Origin: Quillaja saponaria | Lineage: Eukaryota > Streptophyta > Magnoliopsida > Fabales > Quillajaceae | DNA: 64,000 nucleotides | Direction: 5' to 3' | Assembly: GCA_029379385.1 (NCBI GenBank) | Contig: CM055608.1 | Coordinates: 19,218,350 to 19,282,349, forward strand | In this document: positions 24,429 through 36,100 of the stretch, in pieces | Layout of the letters: each line of letters begins with the position of its first letter | Numbering within the stretch: position 1 is the stretch's first letter | Made by a program: the position numbers and the translations under genes | The notes under the pieces: model-generated | The model's input: only the letters and a program-made list of their open reading frames with translations | What the model was told of the DNA's origin: nothing | The model's database searches: none

Positions 24429-24730
24429 TCATTTCCTACAATTTAGTGTCAAGGTGTATGTTTGTGTGCATGCCTTTAAGTGGGGTGCTGTAATGGTAGG
24501 CCTATGTTCACCCTGGATCATGATGGACCTATGTTCACCCTGACCCATTAGCCAATCATGGCCCTGATTTGAGTCATGACACTCATTCATCACCATGTCT
24601 ACGTATGGGTTCACATTAACAAGGACGAGGGAGGGGGCGTAGGGATCATCAATGTTTACGCTTGATACACCATCTACCCAAAATTTCTCACCATGCGCAG
24701 TATAATTCAAATAACCATCAACAAAACCTC
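24429..24730 (-). pseudogene. CACTA transposase-associated region fragment
   Basis: The frame runs through FVDGYLNYTAHGEKFW and a D-P-Y acidic tail. It matches the second half of the plant transposase-associated segment found before CACTA transposase. No first half lies next to it and no transposase core follows. Upstream sequence (24800-25000) resembles 52640-52850, next to the other CACTA fragment, so both come from related elements. Confidence 0.6.
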
Positions 24731-26551
24731 TAGGTACAGATGGTTTAAAATATCAAAGGAATTTAACAATTGAATTTAACCATTAAATGAAGGGATTTGT
24801 GCATGATATCTCTAATACTTTCAACTCCTGCTTAAGGGTAAAATCATATCCCATTCAAGAAAGCGAAACATTCATCCAAGCAAGGTACTAATCTTTTCAT
24901 TCCATTTTTGTCAAAATTTTGAAAGCATTTTCTCTATGGTTTCCTAAGTACATGACATAGACATGTTCATACCATATCTATGTATGCAACCGGAGAAAAT
25001 ATAAAAATAACAATTGTCAAAAATTCAAACAAACAAAAGAAAAAGTTTAGCAGATCACTGTAAAGAATGGATGTGTCGCTTTCCTAAACTTTCCAACTAG
25101 GTCAATTCAATGAACAATAACAAATGAATTCCATGTTTGTCCAAATTATATGAACATCAGCAAATGGACTCATTTCTACATATCGATCATTGAACGAAAT
25201 TATAAGGTTTAATGAGTATGCATTCATGATCAAAGGTTTAATCAAACATAAATAAATCAAAGATATATAAACATATATAATTCAAAGATAAACTAATACA
25301 TTGTTAATCTAAAAGTTGTGAATATTTGTATCTAAAAGATATGAAAAAAATTCAAGTCAAATTCTTAAACCTAAATTAATACCTAGATAAAATTTAAGTC
25401 AATTCCTAGACAAAAAATAAAAATAAATCAATACCTAAACAAAACTTAAATCAATTCCTAAATTTAAAACAATACCTAAATAAAATTTAAGTCAATTCCT
25501 AAATAGAAAAACAAATCAATACCTAAATAAAACTTAAATCAATTCATAAACAAAAACCTAAATCAATTCCTAAACAACAACCAAAACCAATATATAAAAA
25601 TCAACAATAACTAACTAATCAAAATATAAATCAATGATGTATATCCATAATCCATCCCTAATATCCAAAATGAATCACTAATATCCAAAATCAATACCTA
25701 ATATTTAAAAACAACCATTAATTTTCAAAATAAATCCCTATTAACTAAATTCAATTCCTAATATCCAAATCTAATACCTAATCAAACCTAAATCATTCCT
25801 AACAACAACCAAAAAAAACTAATATTCAAAATTCTACCTAAAATTCAAAAACTATAAAAATAAAAATAAATTAACACACACAATAACAAAAGGGAAGAGA
25901 GTGTGGACCAATTGGTAGAGGTGGCAATTATCGACAGTGACAACAATAGCATAGTATCACAATGGCGAAGGTGGTTGAGGTAGAGAGAGTGTGTGTGAAC
26001 CCAAAAATGGGGAAGGGGAAAGGGGATATAGGTATTTTATAGAAAATTAGCGAGGGACAAATTAGCGAGGGACACCATCCCTTACTAATCTATCGCTAAA
26101 TGAAATTTTAATTCCTAAAACAGGCATTTCAATTAGCAAGGAAATGGAAGGAGTAATGTTGCTTCCTAATGTAGTGAGGGAAAGGTTCCTCCCCAATCTC
26201 TAGCTAAATGAAATTTATAATTGTTGAAACATACTTTTCAATTTAGTGAGAGCTAGTAAGGAAAACACTTCCTAGCTAAATTTAACAAGGAATGTTTTCC
26301 TCGCCAAGTCCTCGCTAGATTTCTATGATGGTTAGTGAGGAAAACTTCCCTCGCTAGATTTAGTTAGGCAGTATTGTGCTAGCCACCTCTTCGCAAACTT
26401 TGAAGCCAACACAATTTTCGTGAGAAAAAGCTTTGACACCAAAATAATGAGCAATTTAGTTGTCCTTGCTAATCCTTTATTAATTAGCCAGGGATTAAAA
26501 AAGAATATTTCCCTTGCTAAATGCATGGCTAAACATCTATTTTCTTGTAAT
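24429..26551 (-). mobile_element. CACTA (En/Spm) DNA transposon 5' end fragment
   Basis: On the minus strand the terminus reads CATTACAAGAAAAT at 26551, one base from the CACTACAAGAAAA consensus of plant CACTA ends. For about 500 bases inward (26040-26540) a short motif of the TTAGCGAGGGA type recurs at least ten times in both orientations (for example near 26047, 26060, 26172, 26310, 26333). These are the subterminal repeats expected of this superfamily. Further inside, a minus frame at 24710-24429 holds GYLNYTAHGEK, typical of the transposase-associated region. The transposase core and the other terminus were not found. Confidence 0.75.
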
Positions 26552-27990
26552 GGATGTTCTATGTGATCTTATCAGGATGGACTCAAAAATCCTTGGCAAG
26601 GTAAGCGTGAAATTAGATAAGGTGTCTAATGTTCACCATGAGTCATCATTGAGATTGAGACACATCCAAATGAGGTATTAGGGTTGATAATTATCCATAC
26701 CCTAGACTTAGTCTAAAGCATATGATGACAAAGGGATCGAATTATATAGTAAATTGTAATTATAATGGTTATTTCAAATTGTGTGGTCCTCAACCAACAT
26801 TATTTACTTATGGGTAAGTATGGCCTGTGATTAGATATAATAACCTATCTTGTGGGACCCTAGAGGTTTACAGATCTCTATAAAAAAAATTCAAAGGAGT
26901 TCTAATTCATTATTAAATTTGAAAGTATACTAATAATTGTATATGATGCAATACCGAGTATGCAAGATACCTCCCATTGCCATCTCAATATAGAGCCTAA
27001 GGAGTCCCACCAATACTATTTATCTCACAAAGTAATATTTGTTGTACATGCGCAAATGCATATGTACAATTAGATATTGATTTAATTATTATATTCTAGT
27101 ATTTTCGAATACTGAAATTGTATGAGATTAATTGACAATGCATACAATGTCTATTTATTGGTCATAATGTTTTAGTATTTGGAATATTTAAATTGGATAT
27201 GATTTTATTCACAATAAATACAATGTTTATTTATTGGCTGGTCATAATGTTTTAGAATTTGAATTACTAAAATTCGATATGAATTTTACTGATAATAAAT
27301 TATGAGTGTTTATTTGTTTGTCATAATAATATTTTAATACTTGAAATACCAAAATTAAATATGAGATTAATTTATAATAAAAAATTGATTTTTTTATCTA
27401 TTAGTCATGAAATTTTAGTATTTAGAATACTAGAATTAAACATGCATTTAATTGATGATAAATAGAATGTCTATTTATTCAACACATTAATACTATAAGA
27501 AAATGTGATAAGTGAATTATTGATATTAAATAAAGTTAATTGATTAGAATAAGTTAATTTAATCCTAAGTGATAATAGTATTTAAATGAGATTTGCTTAA
27601 TTGCCAACAAATATTTCCTAATGTGTAAGCATTTTTTTGGATAAAAGGTTTATTCAAAACAATCATCTTTGCCAGTAAGTTTTCCCTATGACCTTGTTGG
27701 GATTTTTTAACAAGAGAGAAATTTGTTGAGCAAGTTAGGAGAAGCTCTATTTAAAGAGCTCCTCCCCCATGTGGTTGGCCCTACCTTAATCTTTCTCTCC
27801 ATCTCAATTCCTTATCTCATACACATGCACATGCTACATTTAGGTTTTTGCATAGTACATGGAGACCCACTGCATATGCTCATAAACACATGGAGCCGTA
27901 GACGCTTTACACTAGGAGAACTTGAGATTCATACACAAGAATGAAACCTTTTTTACGCATTTGAAGCTTTGTTGAACAATCCCATTTCGG
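26552..27990 (+). mobile_element. Degenerate Copia-like LTR remnant
   Basis: The order of short phrases follows the outer Copia LTR (near 8920-9200): GTTCTATGTGATCT, a TGGCAAGG...GTGAAATTAGAT block, then an A-C-CATACCCTAGACTTAG block. Overall identity is low. A TATTTAAAGAGCTCC block near 27750 could be an old LTR promoter. It begins exactly at the CACTA end (26551), so the CACTA element probably inserted in it. No product is supported for the 73-codon frame at 27723-27944. Confidence 0.45.
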
Positions 27991-30900
27991 TTTGAGATTA
28001 ATCTGGCTTGGTTCCGCCATAGCTCGTAGTTACGGGTTCTTAAAAGCCATTGGAGATAAAGCTTGGAGGAGGAAACCTCAATCTCTTGAAGGAAAATTCA
28101 GACTCAACAAACAGCCTCAAAGAAACACATTCTCTAGGGATTCAATGCCTGGATAAAGGTGAATCTCTTGGTCCAACTTGTTTTCATTGAGTACGCAAGG
28201 ATTTGATGGGTTTTTATTGTCAAAATTCTTGTTTGTTCTGCTGCCTCCACGATCAAAAAAACCTTCACAAAGTGATTCAGATTTACAGCCTTGTATCAAA
28301 GACGATCTTATCACCAATGAGTCTATCAATGAAGAAATTGATGATTATGACTTGCAAGAACATATTGTCGAGGAAAAAAAGAAGTTTGAAGACTTGTATT
28401 TTCGAGAGAATGAATTCTTCAAGATGAGCCGTACAATCTATAGTAAGTGCTGAAGATGTTAATTTCATTGGGATTAGAGAACCGATCAATTTAAGTGACT
28501 ACTCGGGTATGATGAAATCAGTTGATTATTTGAAGATCTTTAAAATCAAGATTGAAGTGAGATTGCTTATGAAGATCCAAAGTATATAAAATTTGAGAAG
28601 AACAAGATCTACTCTAAATATTCTTCTTAGGGAATGAGAAAATCCAAATTATTCTATTAAACTTGAGGTCAAGTTTGATTCAAATAATGTTTTAAAACAC
28701 GGCCTCGAAGGGTGACTTGAACCTATATAAATATAGGCTTTCTTTAAGGATTTATTTGGATGTAGGGGAATTGAGGGAGAGGAAATGAGAGGAGAGTGTA
28801 AGTGCAATTTTCTTTCGTTTGGAAGTTTTTTTAAACAGGAGTGAGAGAAAATGGAGGTGTACCTTCAAATCCCTCAAAGGCCACTTTTTTAGTTTTTTTT
28901 TATTTTTTTAAGGTGTTATAGATTAATTCAAACTATAATACCACCATTTGTCAGTTCATTATTATTGTAAGGGATATTATTTTTATTGCAACAGACATAA
29001 CTTCTATTTAAAAAGACTCAAAATCTCAAAACAATGCAGGTCAAAAAGATCCATATGATTTGGGTTTTTCGATTTCCCCACTAAAGTAGATCCAACAACT
29101 CAATAAACTGGTCTTCAAATTACACGGCAATTCCGAAAATATCGTACCATTGATCCAGTCGCACGGCAGGAGTGAGGTTCTTTTTCTAGTCATCATTGGA
29201 CTGGACATGCACTCTCAAGCACATATGAAGCAGCGGCTGTCTGGACCTCAAATGTGGTTGTTTGATAATGTTCAGCCGAGCAATACAGGTTCCAAGGTAC
29301 ACACAAATTTAAAAACAAAAAAACAAAAGAGGAACACGGCAAAGTGCCTTTTTATCTTTATTATTTACCCACGTCATATGCCTTAATTTAGGAATAAACT
29401 TTTGTTTCATTTCAAATTTAAAATTTTTGAATTATTTATTTCTCAAGGAATATTCTCTTTACCTCTTGCTGATATAACTTGGCAAATAACGTTCCTTCAA
29501 GTTTTCATTTAAAACTCAGCTCTGGTTTTCTCTTTAATTGGTTACGCAACTGTTGCTGCATGCCTGGAAAGTCGTTTTAGCTTCTGTGGCCTCTTCTCGG
29601 ACTCCACTATCGTTATTGTTATCATAGTTGGACTTATTTGGAGTGAATTAGGAACTATGACATTATCAAGGATTCTATTCTTGAATACTGCTAAAAGGGC
29701 ATATGGCAATATAGGTACTTAATGGCCAATTGTATTAATTGGGCTACTTCATAGAGCGTAAGGCCATATTACCCAGAACCATCTTCTCTGCCCAAGTCCA
29801 GAGATCTAGCCCAGCCCAGGATTGTAGAATTACGATTCAGTCGCTGAAATTTTACATTTTAACGTGAATGGTCTAAACTTCTTATATATTTATATAAATG
29901 GATCAAAACCTTTATAAACATACAAGTTCATCCTTAATTATGGTATAGTTTCAATATTCGGCCGTAACTTTTTATTATTACATAAGTGGCGCTATATTTT
30001 AGTAATTTACAAAATTAACATAAATCTTTCATATTTTACAAATATACTCTCAAGTTCATAACAATTGTCTAAATGCTTCGGAATAATTGCACATAGATCT
30101 GAAGCTTTTCTATTCTCATAATTCAAGAAAATTACATATAGATCCCTAGATTCTATATTTTCATATAGATGACTGAAATAATTTTAGAAACTTTATGAAT
30201 ATATCCTTAGATTTTATAATTGCATATTAGCAAAGCTTATGCAAGTATCTTTATTAAAGAAATAAGTAGAAATCATTTATGATTATGTGGCAAGTAAGCC
30301 ATTTTGATATAAATTTACTGTTTTACAACATGTCTTCAAAATTGATTATTATTTTTAACAAATAATATTTAAATACTTGTGATAAATGGTGTTTGGAGGA
30401 TGGAGTGATGATTTAGTGTTTGTATAAATGCTGTGAATTATTTAATTTTTGGCTTTGATTGTAGTCAATAAAAATGACTTATATATTATTTCGAATTCTA
30501 ATCAACTGACGATTGAGTCATATTTATTATTAAGTGCTTGATAAAATGTTTTAAGTGATTTAGCATATAGCTTAGTACAAAAAAGTAAAAAATATAAAGG
30601 TCAAATAATGATAACAAAAGAAAAATATTTCTCCCTTACATCGCAAACTACACACAGCTCATGATGGAATCTCAAACTCAAACAATCAACACTCCGTGTA
30701 CGGTAAACCACAAGTTTGTACAATTTTTATTACATTATTATTGATTATTTTTCAGCAAGATATTCTTACATATAAGGATTTAATGAATTTTCTATTCAGC
30801 TCTGCTTTAACTGCAATTAAAAATATATTTCAATAAAATTTTCATACACAAAATTACCAAATCAATACAGGTCAAAAGAATTGCTCTTTGCATATAGTCA

Positions 30901-31500
30901 CGTAGAAAATACCTTAACCTGGTCAAATCCAGGCTTAACAGAAATGTTAGAACAGTTCCAGGCCTATTGTAGAGGCATCATTCCATATTATAGTTATACT
31001 TATCCAGCTCTACTGTTACCCTTCCTTACGGCTGTTCATAAGACACGAAGGTGGGTCCCTTGGAAGTTGCTCAAGCTTAAATATGATGGATCATCCAAGC
31101 TCGTAAAGGGCACGAGAGGTGGAGTGGAATCATCTACAATTACAGAGATTCACAGGTATAAAGAATAGATCCTACATAAGGGAACATGAATGTCCCATGT
31201 TGTGTGTACAATGAAGTACAACAAATCAGAAACATTCTTCTTACAAATTTATCATTCTACTCATTCTATTCCAGGTTTTTGCAAGAATGCATATACACAT
31301 GATCATGACATGTTGCATTTTGCTATGTTTAGAAGATCACTAGCTGCTGTATTGGAGAGTCTTCCTATTTTAATGGTTTTATCAGATCGTTACAGTAATG
31401 AAGATCAACGGGAATGAACGGGTACAAGGAAAAGAAAAACATAACAGCTGAATTATAAGCTTCATATTATGCAGATACATGACTTTGCGTCGAAATTCAT
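27991..31500. other. Intergenic region without a supported gene
   Basis: Several short frames occur (28178-28453 and 30881-31168 on the plus strand), but none shows a known domain or a convincing splice context. A purine-rich GGAATTGAGGGAGAGG block near 28770 and an AT-rich dispersed-repeat-like block at 29820-30240 look transposon-derived. The last few hundred bases may contain downstream transcript sequence of the SBP-box gene. Confidence 0.4.
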
Positions 31501-31521
31501 TACAGGAAAGGCAGAGCTTTC

Positions 31522-31527
31522 TTTATT
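31522..31527 (-). promoter_or_regulatory. Candidate poly(A) signal of the SBP-box gene
   Basis: AATAAA on the minus strand, about 80 bases after the stop codon of the SBP-box gene. Plant signals are loose, so this is only a candidate. Confidence 0.4.
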
Positions 31528-31605
31528 AGGGCCGGACGCATAAACACTCAAAGAAATCACAAATTATGTATATAATTCCAGGAAAATTAAAGCGTCAGTG
31601 AGGCC

Positions 31606-33240
31606 TCATTTTCCAATTTTCATCGATCCATCCGGGCCCATACGAAGCTTCCCATTGCAACCTATGTTGGTTGTATTTGCATCCAGAACCAGCAATTGAC
31701 CCGTACCCTTGTCATTTGCAACATTTGAAAATGAGAACTTGTCCATAGTATCAAAATGTAGTTCTGTGCGAAAGGGTTGAACTGGTTGAGAAACATTGGA
31801 GGACTGCACCAAACTCAGCCCTGAAGCTTGTGTTTGACGTGATGACAGAAGATAGAGAGCATAACCAGAATCTGTTGATCTGCTTATCCCATCAGTGAGC
31901 AATTTATAATTGCCTTTTCCACTTCCAGTGGAGGCATTGCTTCCAGAAAATGGCTGACAGATAGAAATTAATCCAGATGCTGCTTCATTGCCTTGACAGG
32001 CTTTAGGGTCATTTTTCTGAAAGCAAGAGAATTGCTTCTCATGGGTATGCTGGATATTGACAAAAGAATCTGGAGAACATTTCCTGTTAATAATGTGCAA
32101 AAGTTGGTGACAATCATAAGTCATAGTTTTTGCTTCATTTTTGGCAATGACAGGCCACATACTACTCCCAGTAGGAGTGGCATACATCTGGGGATTATTG
32201 AATTGCAAGATTCTCGGTCCTAATTATTAGAAAGGCAAGTTAGTTGCTAACCGATAAACATAATTGAGAATACAAGCAGTGGAAATTTTACACAATTAAC
32301 AAAGACATAATCTGCTGTTAAAGTAGTCAGTAACATGAAAAGTTTTCCATTCCATCATCTTTGAAAGAATTACATAAGCACCTCCCTGGAAATACTTGTA
32401 GTTACTTAGTATATCATGAATCTTATGCCTGAACTATGAAAAATCTCAAAAGTTTTTGGTCCGTTGACATCAAATAGATAACTTTCCTCCCCCAACAAGC
32501 CGATTACTTTTTCTTGTTTTTTTTGGTATAAAAAGTTTTATAGTCAATCTTCATTTTAACTTTCAATTACATAGATAACACGATAGTACCCCATCCCTAA
32601 GTCAAATTTAAGTTGAGCTGATTAAAGTTTAAAACAAACCTTTGTAATTGGTCAGAAATTTGTCAGCAGACAAATACAGAGATGCTGGCTGAGGTTTCCT
32701 TCGGCGCCTGTTATGCCCGGCAAGACGTTTTCTGCAACTTCTCTTAATTTCATCAAAATCTCCAAGAGAATGGAATCTAGAGCCACACACACGCACAGAG
32801 AGAGAAATAGAAATAATCAATCATACACAATAATAAGAAATTGACAATAAACTAGTTCAATTTTCATACCTGCTGCATTGCTGGCAAAACCTTTGCTGCT
32901 TGCCCCCTACAATCACAATTGGGGTCTTAGAGTGTTGCTCACAGACCCTATGACGTCGATGATACTCTCTGCAATTGCTGAGGTCAGAATTGCAGCCATC
33001 AACCAAGCATGACATATTATGCTTGGGAGTCCTTTTTGATGACCCTGCAGCAGAAGGTACAGTTTCTGAGTTTTTTGGGTCCTTCATCCTTTCAATCGCT
33101 GACTTGTCAACCAAACCCTCAGGAATTTCACAAACCCTCAAATCTACAGAATCGTCTCCATCTTTTTGCTCTCCCAAGTTGCTATCTGATAGATCCAACT
33201 CAGCAGGATCCCAGGAAAATTCCTTCCAGTCCCACTCCAT
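31606..33240 (-). CDS. SPL: SBP-box (SQUAMOSA promoter-binding-like) transcription factor, miR156-class
   Basis: Three coding exons join in frame at GT-AG introns: 33240-32870, 32776-32640 and 32219-31606, giving 373 residues. The start is the ATG at 33240 ([10 protein letters not shown]), as in other family members; an in-frame upstream Met at 33315 lies in likely 5' untranslated sequence. The SBP domain spans about residues 78-152. The first zinc site uses C78, C83, C100 and H103; the second uses C119, C122, H126 and C138. The bipartite nuclear signal is [17 protein letters not shown] (135-151). The first intron falls inside the domain after CQQCS, its usual position in this family. The last exon carries a miR156-like site. 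The protein is expected to bind GTAC-core promoters in the nucleus and to act in phase change, shoot or flower development. The N-terminus, the [12 protein letters not shown] stretch and the C-terminal layout suggest the SPL13/16/18 group; subgroup is inference. Confidence 0.93.
31843..31862 (-). promoter_or_regulatory. miR156/157 target site, divergent
   Basis: The plus strand here reads like miR156 itself with three changes: positions 11, 14 and 20 of the miRNA would be unpaired in the transcript. Position 14 is the mismatch common to most SPL targets; 11 and 20 are extra. The site encodes residues 289-295 (YALYLLS) where most miR156-regulated members have (C/R)ALSLLS. The microRNA sequence is from established knowledge; the comparison was made by eye. 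Confidence 0.8.
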
Positions 33241-33860
33241 AAACACTTGTACCTTCAACAATCTGTTTCTCTCTCGCTCTCCCCTTATGATACCAAGCCT
33301 GCAAAGCACTTTCATAGGAATCAGAACTTATTCCCTCCTTAGACCATCACAAAAAGAAGTTTTATGAAATTGACTTCGGAATTAAAATAAGACTAGCACA
33401 AGATAAAAATGGATTCTGGACCACAAGTCAAGAGATTGAGAACCCAGTTCAATTCACAAAATTTTTAATTATAATTTACGACAAGCACAAGATAGAATGC
33501 CATCAAAGAGAAAAACAGACCTGAGTATTAGAATATTAACTTGGGCATCAAGTGCGTAAAAACAATTTATGTAAATCCAAAGATTTTGCTTTCTCTAATG
33601 ACCATAAAATTTCTGAAATTATAAACAAAGTGGGAATTTTAGAGTATTATACTATCCATAGTAAAGAGCTTTTGAAATTTCTTTTCTCCTTACTACTTTA
33701 ATTGGAAGCTGCAGAGAGGCTTCCAAGAAAATAGGTTTAAGAAGCAGAATCTTCTGTTCCCTCGGGTAGCAGGCAAAGGACGATGGACTTTTATTGGAGC
33801 CAACTGTTGGGATAACTGAGTAGCACCCCAATTCTCTTCCACTGCAGCTTAGTGGGGGTA
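33241..33860 (-). promoter_or_regulatory. Probable 5' untranslated region and intron of the SBP-box gene
   Basis: Upstream of the ATG on the minus strand, a TTTGCAG/G acceptor-like site sits near 33300, followed by a GA-rich leader (GAGAGCGAGAGAGAAAC). A further GC-richer block at 33840-33680 could be an untranslated first exon. This is inference from composition and splice-like sites only. Confidence 0.35.
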
Positions 33861-34706
33861 GGAAAAAAATATATATATATAGAAAGTTAATTTTACATTA
33901 GGTGGACTGAGACTGTTAGATTTATGTTGTTTTTGTTGTTTTATATATGTCGATTCTTTGGGCCCAATTAATTTGATTTGAACTGTATTAATTATGGGGT
34001 AACATTATGTAAAGATAAAGAAACAAAAAACTATTAATAATGGTGGACAGGTAGAGAAACGGACTGGTGGAGATTAGACCTGTAATTATTATCTGTGGAC
34101 CACATTATAATAGTAATGGAAGAAAAAGTGTAGAATGAGGTACTAGACATTAAGTTGGTTCAATTTATAAACAAATTTTGCCGTCGTATAAAGACTTATA
34201 ATTTAATTTGAATGTATAGTTTATTGTAAAGAAATAACTGTGTATAATTTATAACCATACCTATATGATTCGATCTTAACAGAAAAGAAACAATAATAAC
34301 TACGATGACGAGCCTTAAATTAATACTCAAGTAGTTAATTCCTATTTTCTTATCTTCTAATACTGAGTTTGAATATTTTTAATATATTTCAAAAAAAAAA
34401 TTAATAATAATAATAGTTGAGCAATTTTAGTGATGGTGATGGTGCTGAAAAAAAAATTCCAAAACTATTTGTCAAGCCAAACACATGATTTGTAATATTA
34501 CTAAAGAATTATCGACATAAACATCTAAACTGCAGTTAAAAAGACTATACTTCCCTTTTTATAAGTTTTCCATGTCTTTCTTTTTTATAATAACAAATTA
34601 AATTTCAAATTACTCTGCATGTAGTTTGAAAACTATTCTGATAACGGTAAAGGAGGTTATCGTGCCTTCTATTAGTGAGAATTATTCACAAACATAAAAG
34701 ACACGT
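33861..34706. other. Upstream intergenic DNA of the SBP-box gene
   Basis: AT-rich, with a short TA run near 33870 and an interrupted ATA/TAA run near 34405. No gene is seen. It presumably holds distal promoter sequence of the SBP-box gene up to the LTR element starting at 34707. Confidence 0.4.
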
Positions 34707-35004
34707 TGATGTATGACAAAGTAGGATATTGAGGGACCTATTCTATTCTAAATTATTTTTAGGAGAAACTATCAATATTTCAATGTGAATTTATCAAAAG
34801 ATTCTTGAAACATACGTAGAGAGGCCTATATATATATATAAACCCTAAGAGTTCTAACACAATTAGAATTGCACTCCAAATACTACTTTAATTTGTCCCT
34901 AATTCTATCAATATATAATTAAAGTACAATTTCAACATAACTAAAATATTCCATATGAATCATATTATTCTTGTTTCCCAACATTCTCCCTTGGTGCAAA
35001 AAAC

Positions 35005-35560
35005 TCAGTCCATGAATTTTAAAGTGAGAGAGAATGAGAATATTACAAATAACATCCTACAACAAGATCTTGAACATTGTCCCAAAACAAAAAAAAAGGC
35101 GATGATAACTTCGCCCGATAGCACAAGCACATGAAACTTCATCAAGATGACAAAATCAATATGCTCAACATTTGGAAGAGGTGTAATGTCAACTTTTGGC
35201 TCTGGAACTGAAACTTCATTGTCTTCAACCTCTACATTAGTTGGAGCCCTCTTTGTCAACTTGGACATATTCATCGAATCTTGTTATTTGGTGGTTGTGG
35301 TTTTGTAAAGTCTAACTTCAAATGCTTCAATCACTTTAACAACATGATTATGTATTGGTTCTAGAAATTCTTCAAAAGCTTCAGACTGTTCAAGTTGATC
35401 TTCCGCAATTTGTAACTTCATTGTTCAAACTTTCAGTCTCTGGTTCTGGGGAGGAGGCTCAACTTGTTGCTCTTGAATTTCCTGCAAACTGGTTAGAGGT
35501 TCTTCCTGGGATATGGTCTTAAACCTACGATAGTTGACTCAGGTTCTGGTTTTAATTTGT
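35005..35560 (-). pseudogene. Charged, repeat-element frame without known domain
   Basis: The minus strand reads a glutamine/glutamate-rich stretch (about 35510-35290), then a stop, then an 89-codon frame from 35274 with a KLTKRAPTNVEVED start. It looks like broken coding sequence internal to the LTR element. I do not recognise a family. Confidence 0.35.
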
Positions 35561-35935
35561 GGGTAATTGGTGAGGATATACCCAAAAGCTCAAACATGGA
35601 ATCCATTCCTTTTGTCATTCATGTAGTTTTCAGTTAGCAGATTCCGTATCCAACTCTATGGTATCTAATCGTTCAGGTTAGGATGACTTTGTGACTTGAC
35701 AAGACTCAACGGAAATGGACCTTTGCTTGCATAAATTGAATTGAGTTAAAATTAATTAGGTGTAGTGTAAGGGATTTCGTGAACCTAGACTTAGTTTTAA
35801 TATTTTTTTATAAATTGCTTAATAAATTATGAATTTACTTGTGCTTGATTATAGTTAGGTTGAGAGTATTTGTATATAACATTAGAAAATAAATTATTTC
35901 TCGTAGAAATGATCTCTATTTACTCTATATTATTT

Positions 35936-36100
35936 GAGGACAATACATACTGTCATATGCTTTTTCTAGATCAATGAAGTTCATATGAAAATCTTTTTTT
36001 TTTCATCTTTGTTCTCCATTAATCTTCTAAGTAAGAAAATAATATCCATTGTAAATCTTATTGGCATAAATCTAAATTGATTATCAAAAGCTGAAGTCTT
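35936..36100 (-). pseudogene. LINE (L1-type) reverse transcriptase fragment
   Basis: The minus-strand translation contains NQFRFMPIRFTMDIIFLLRR and then FHMNFIDLEKAYDSM. These are plant L1-like RT blocks (usual form Q-GF-PGRST-DAI and FIDLEKAYDRV). It is only about 55 codons long and is isolated inside the LTR element, so it is a dead insertion or captured fragment. Confidence 0.75.

Noticed and set aside
28178..28453. 91-codon acidic plus frame that might be an exon
   Set aside because: No known domain, competing frames overlap on both strands, and it lies in repeat-like DNA next to a degenerate LTR.
30881..31168. 95-codon plus frame downstream of the SBP-box gene
   Set aside because: No recognisable domain, no splice or promoter context and ordinary AT-rich surroundings; it could be antisense to the untranslated end of the SBP-box transcript.
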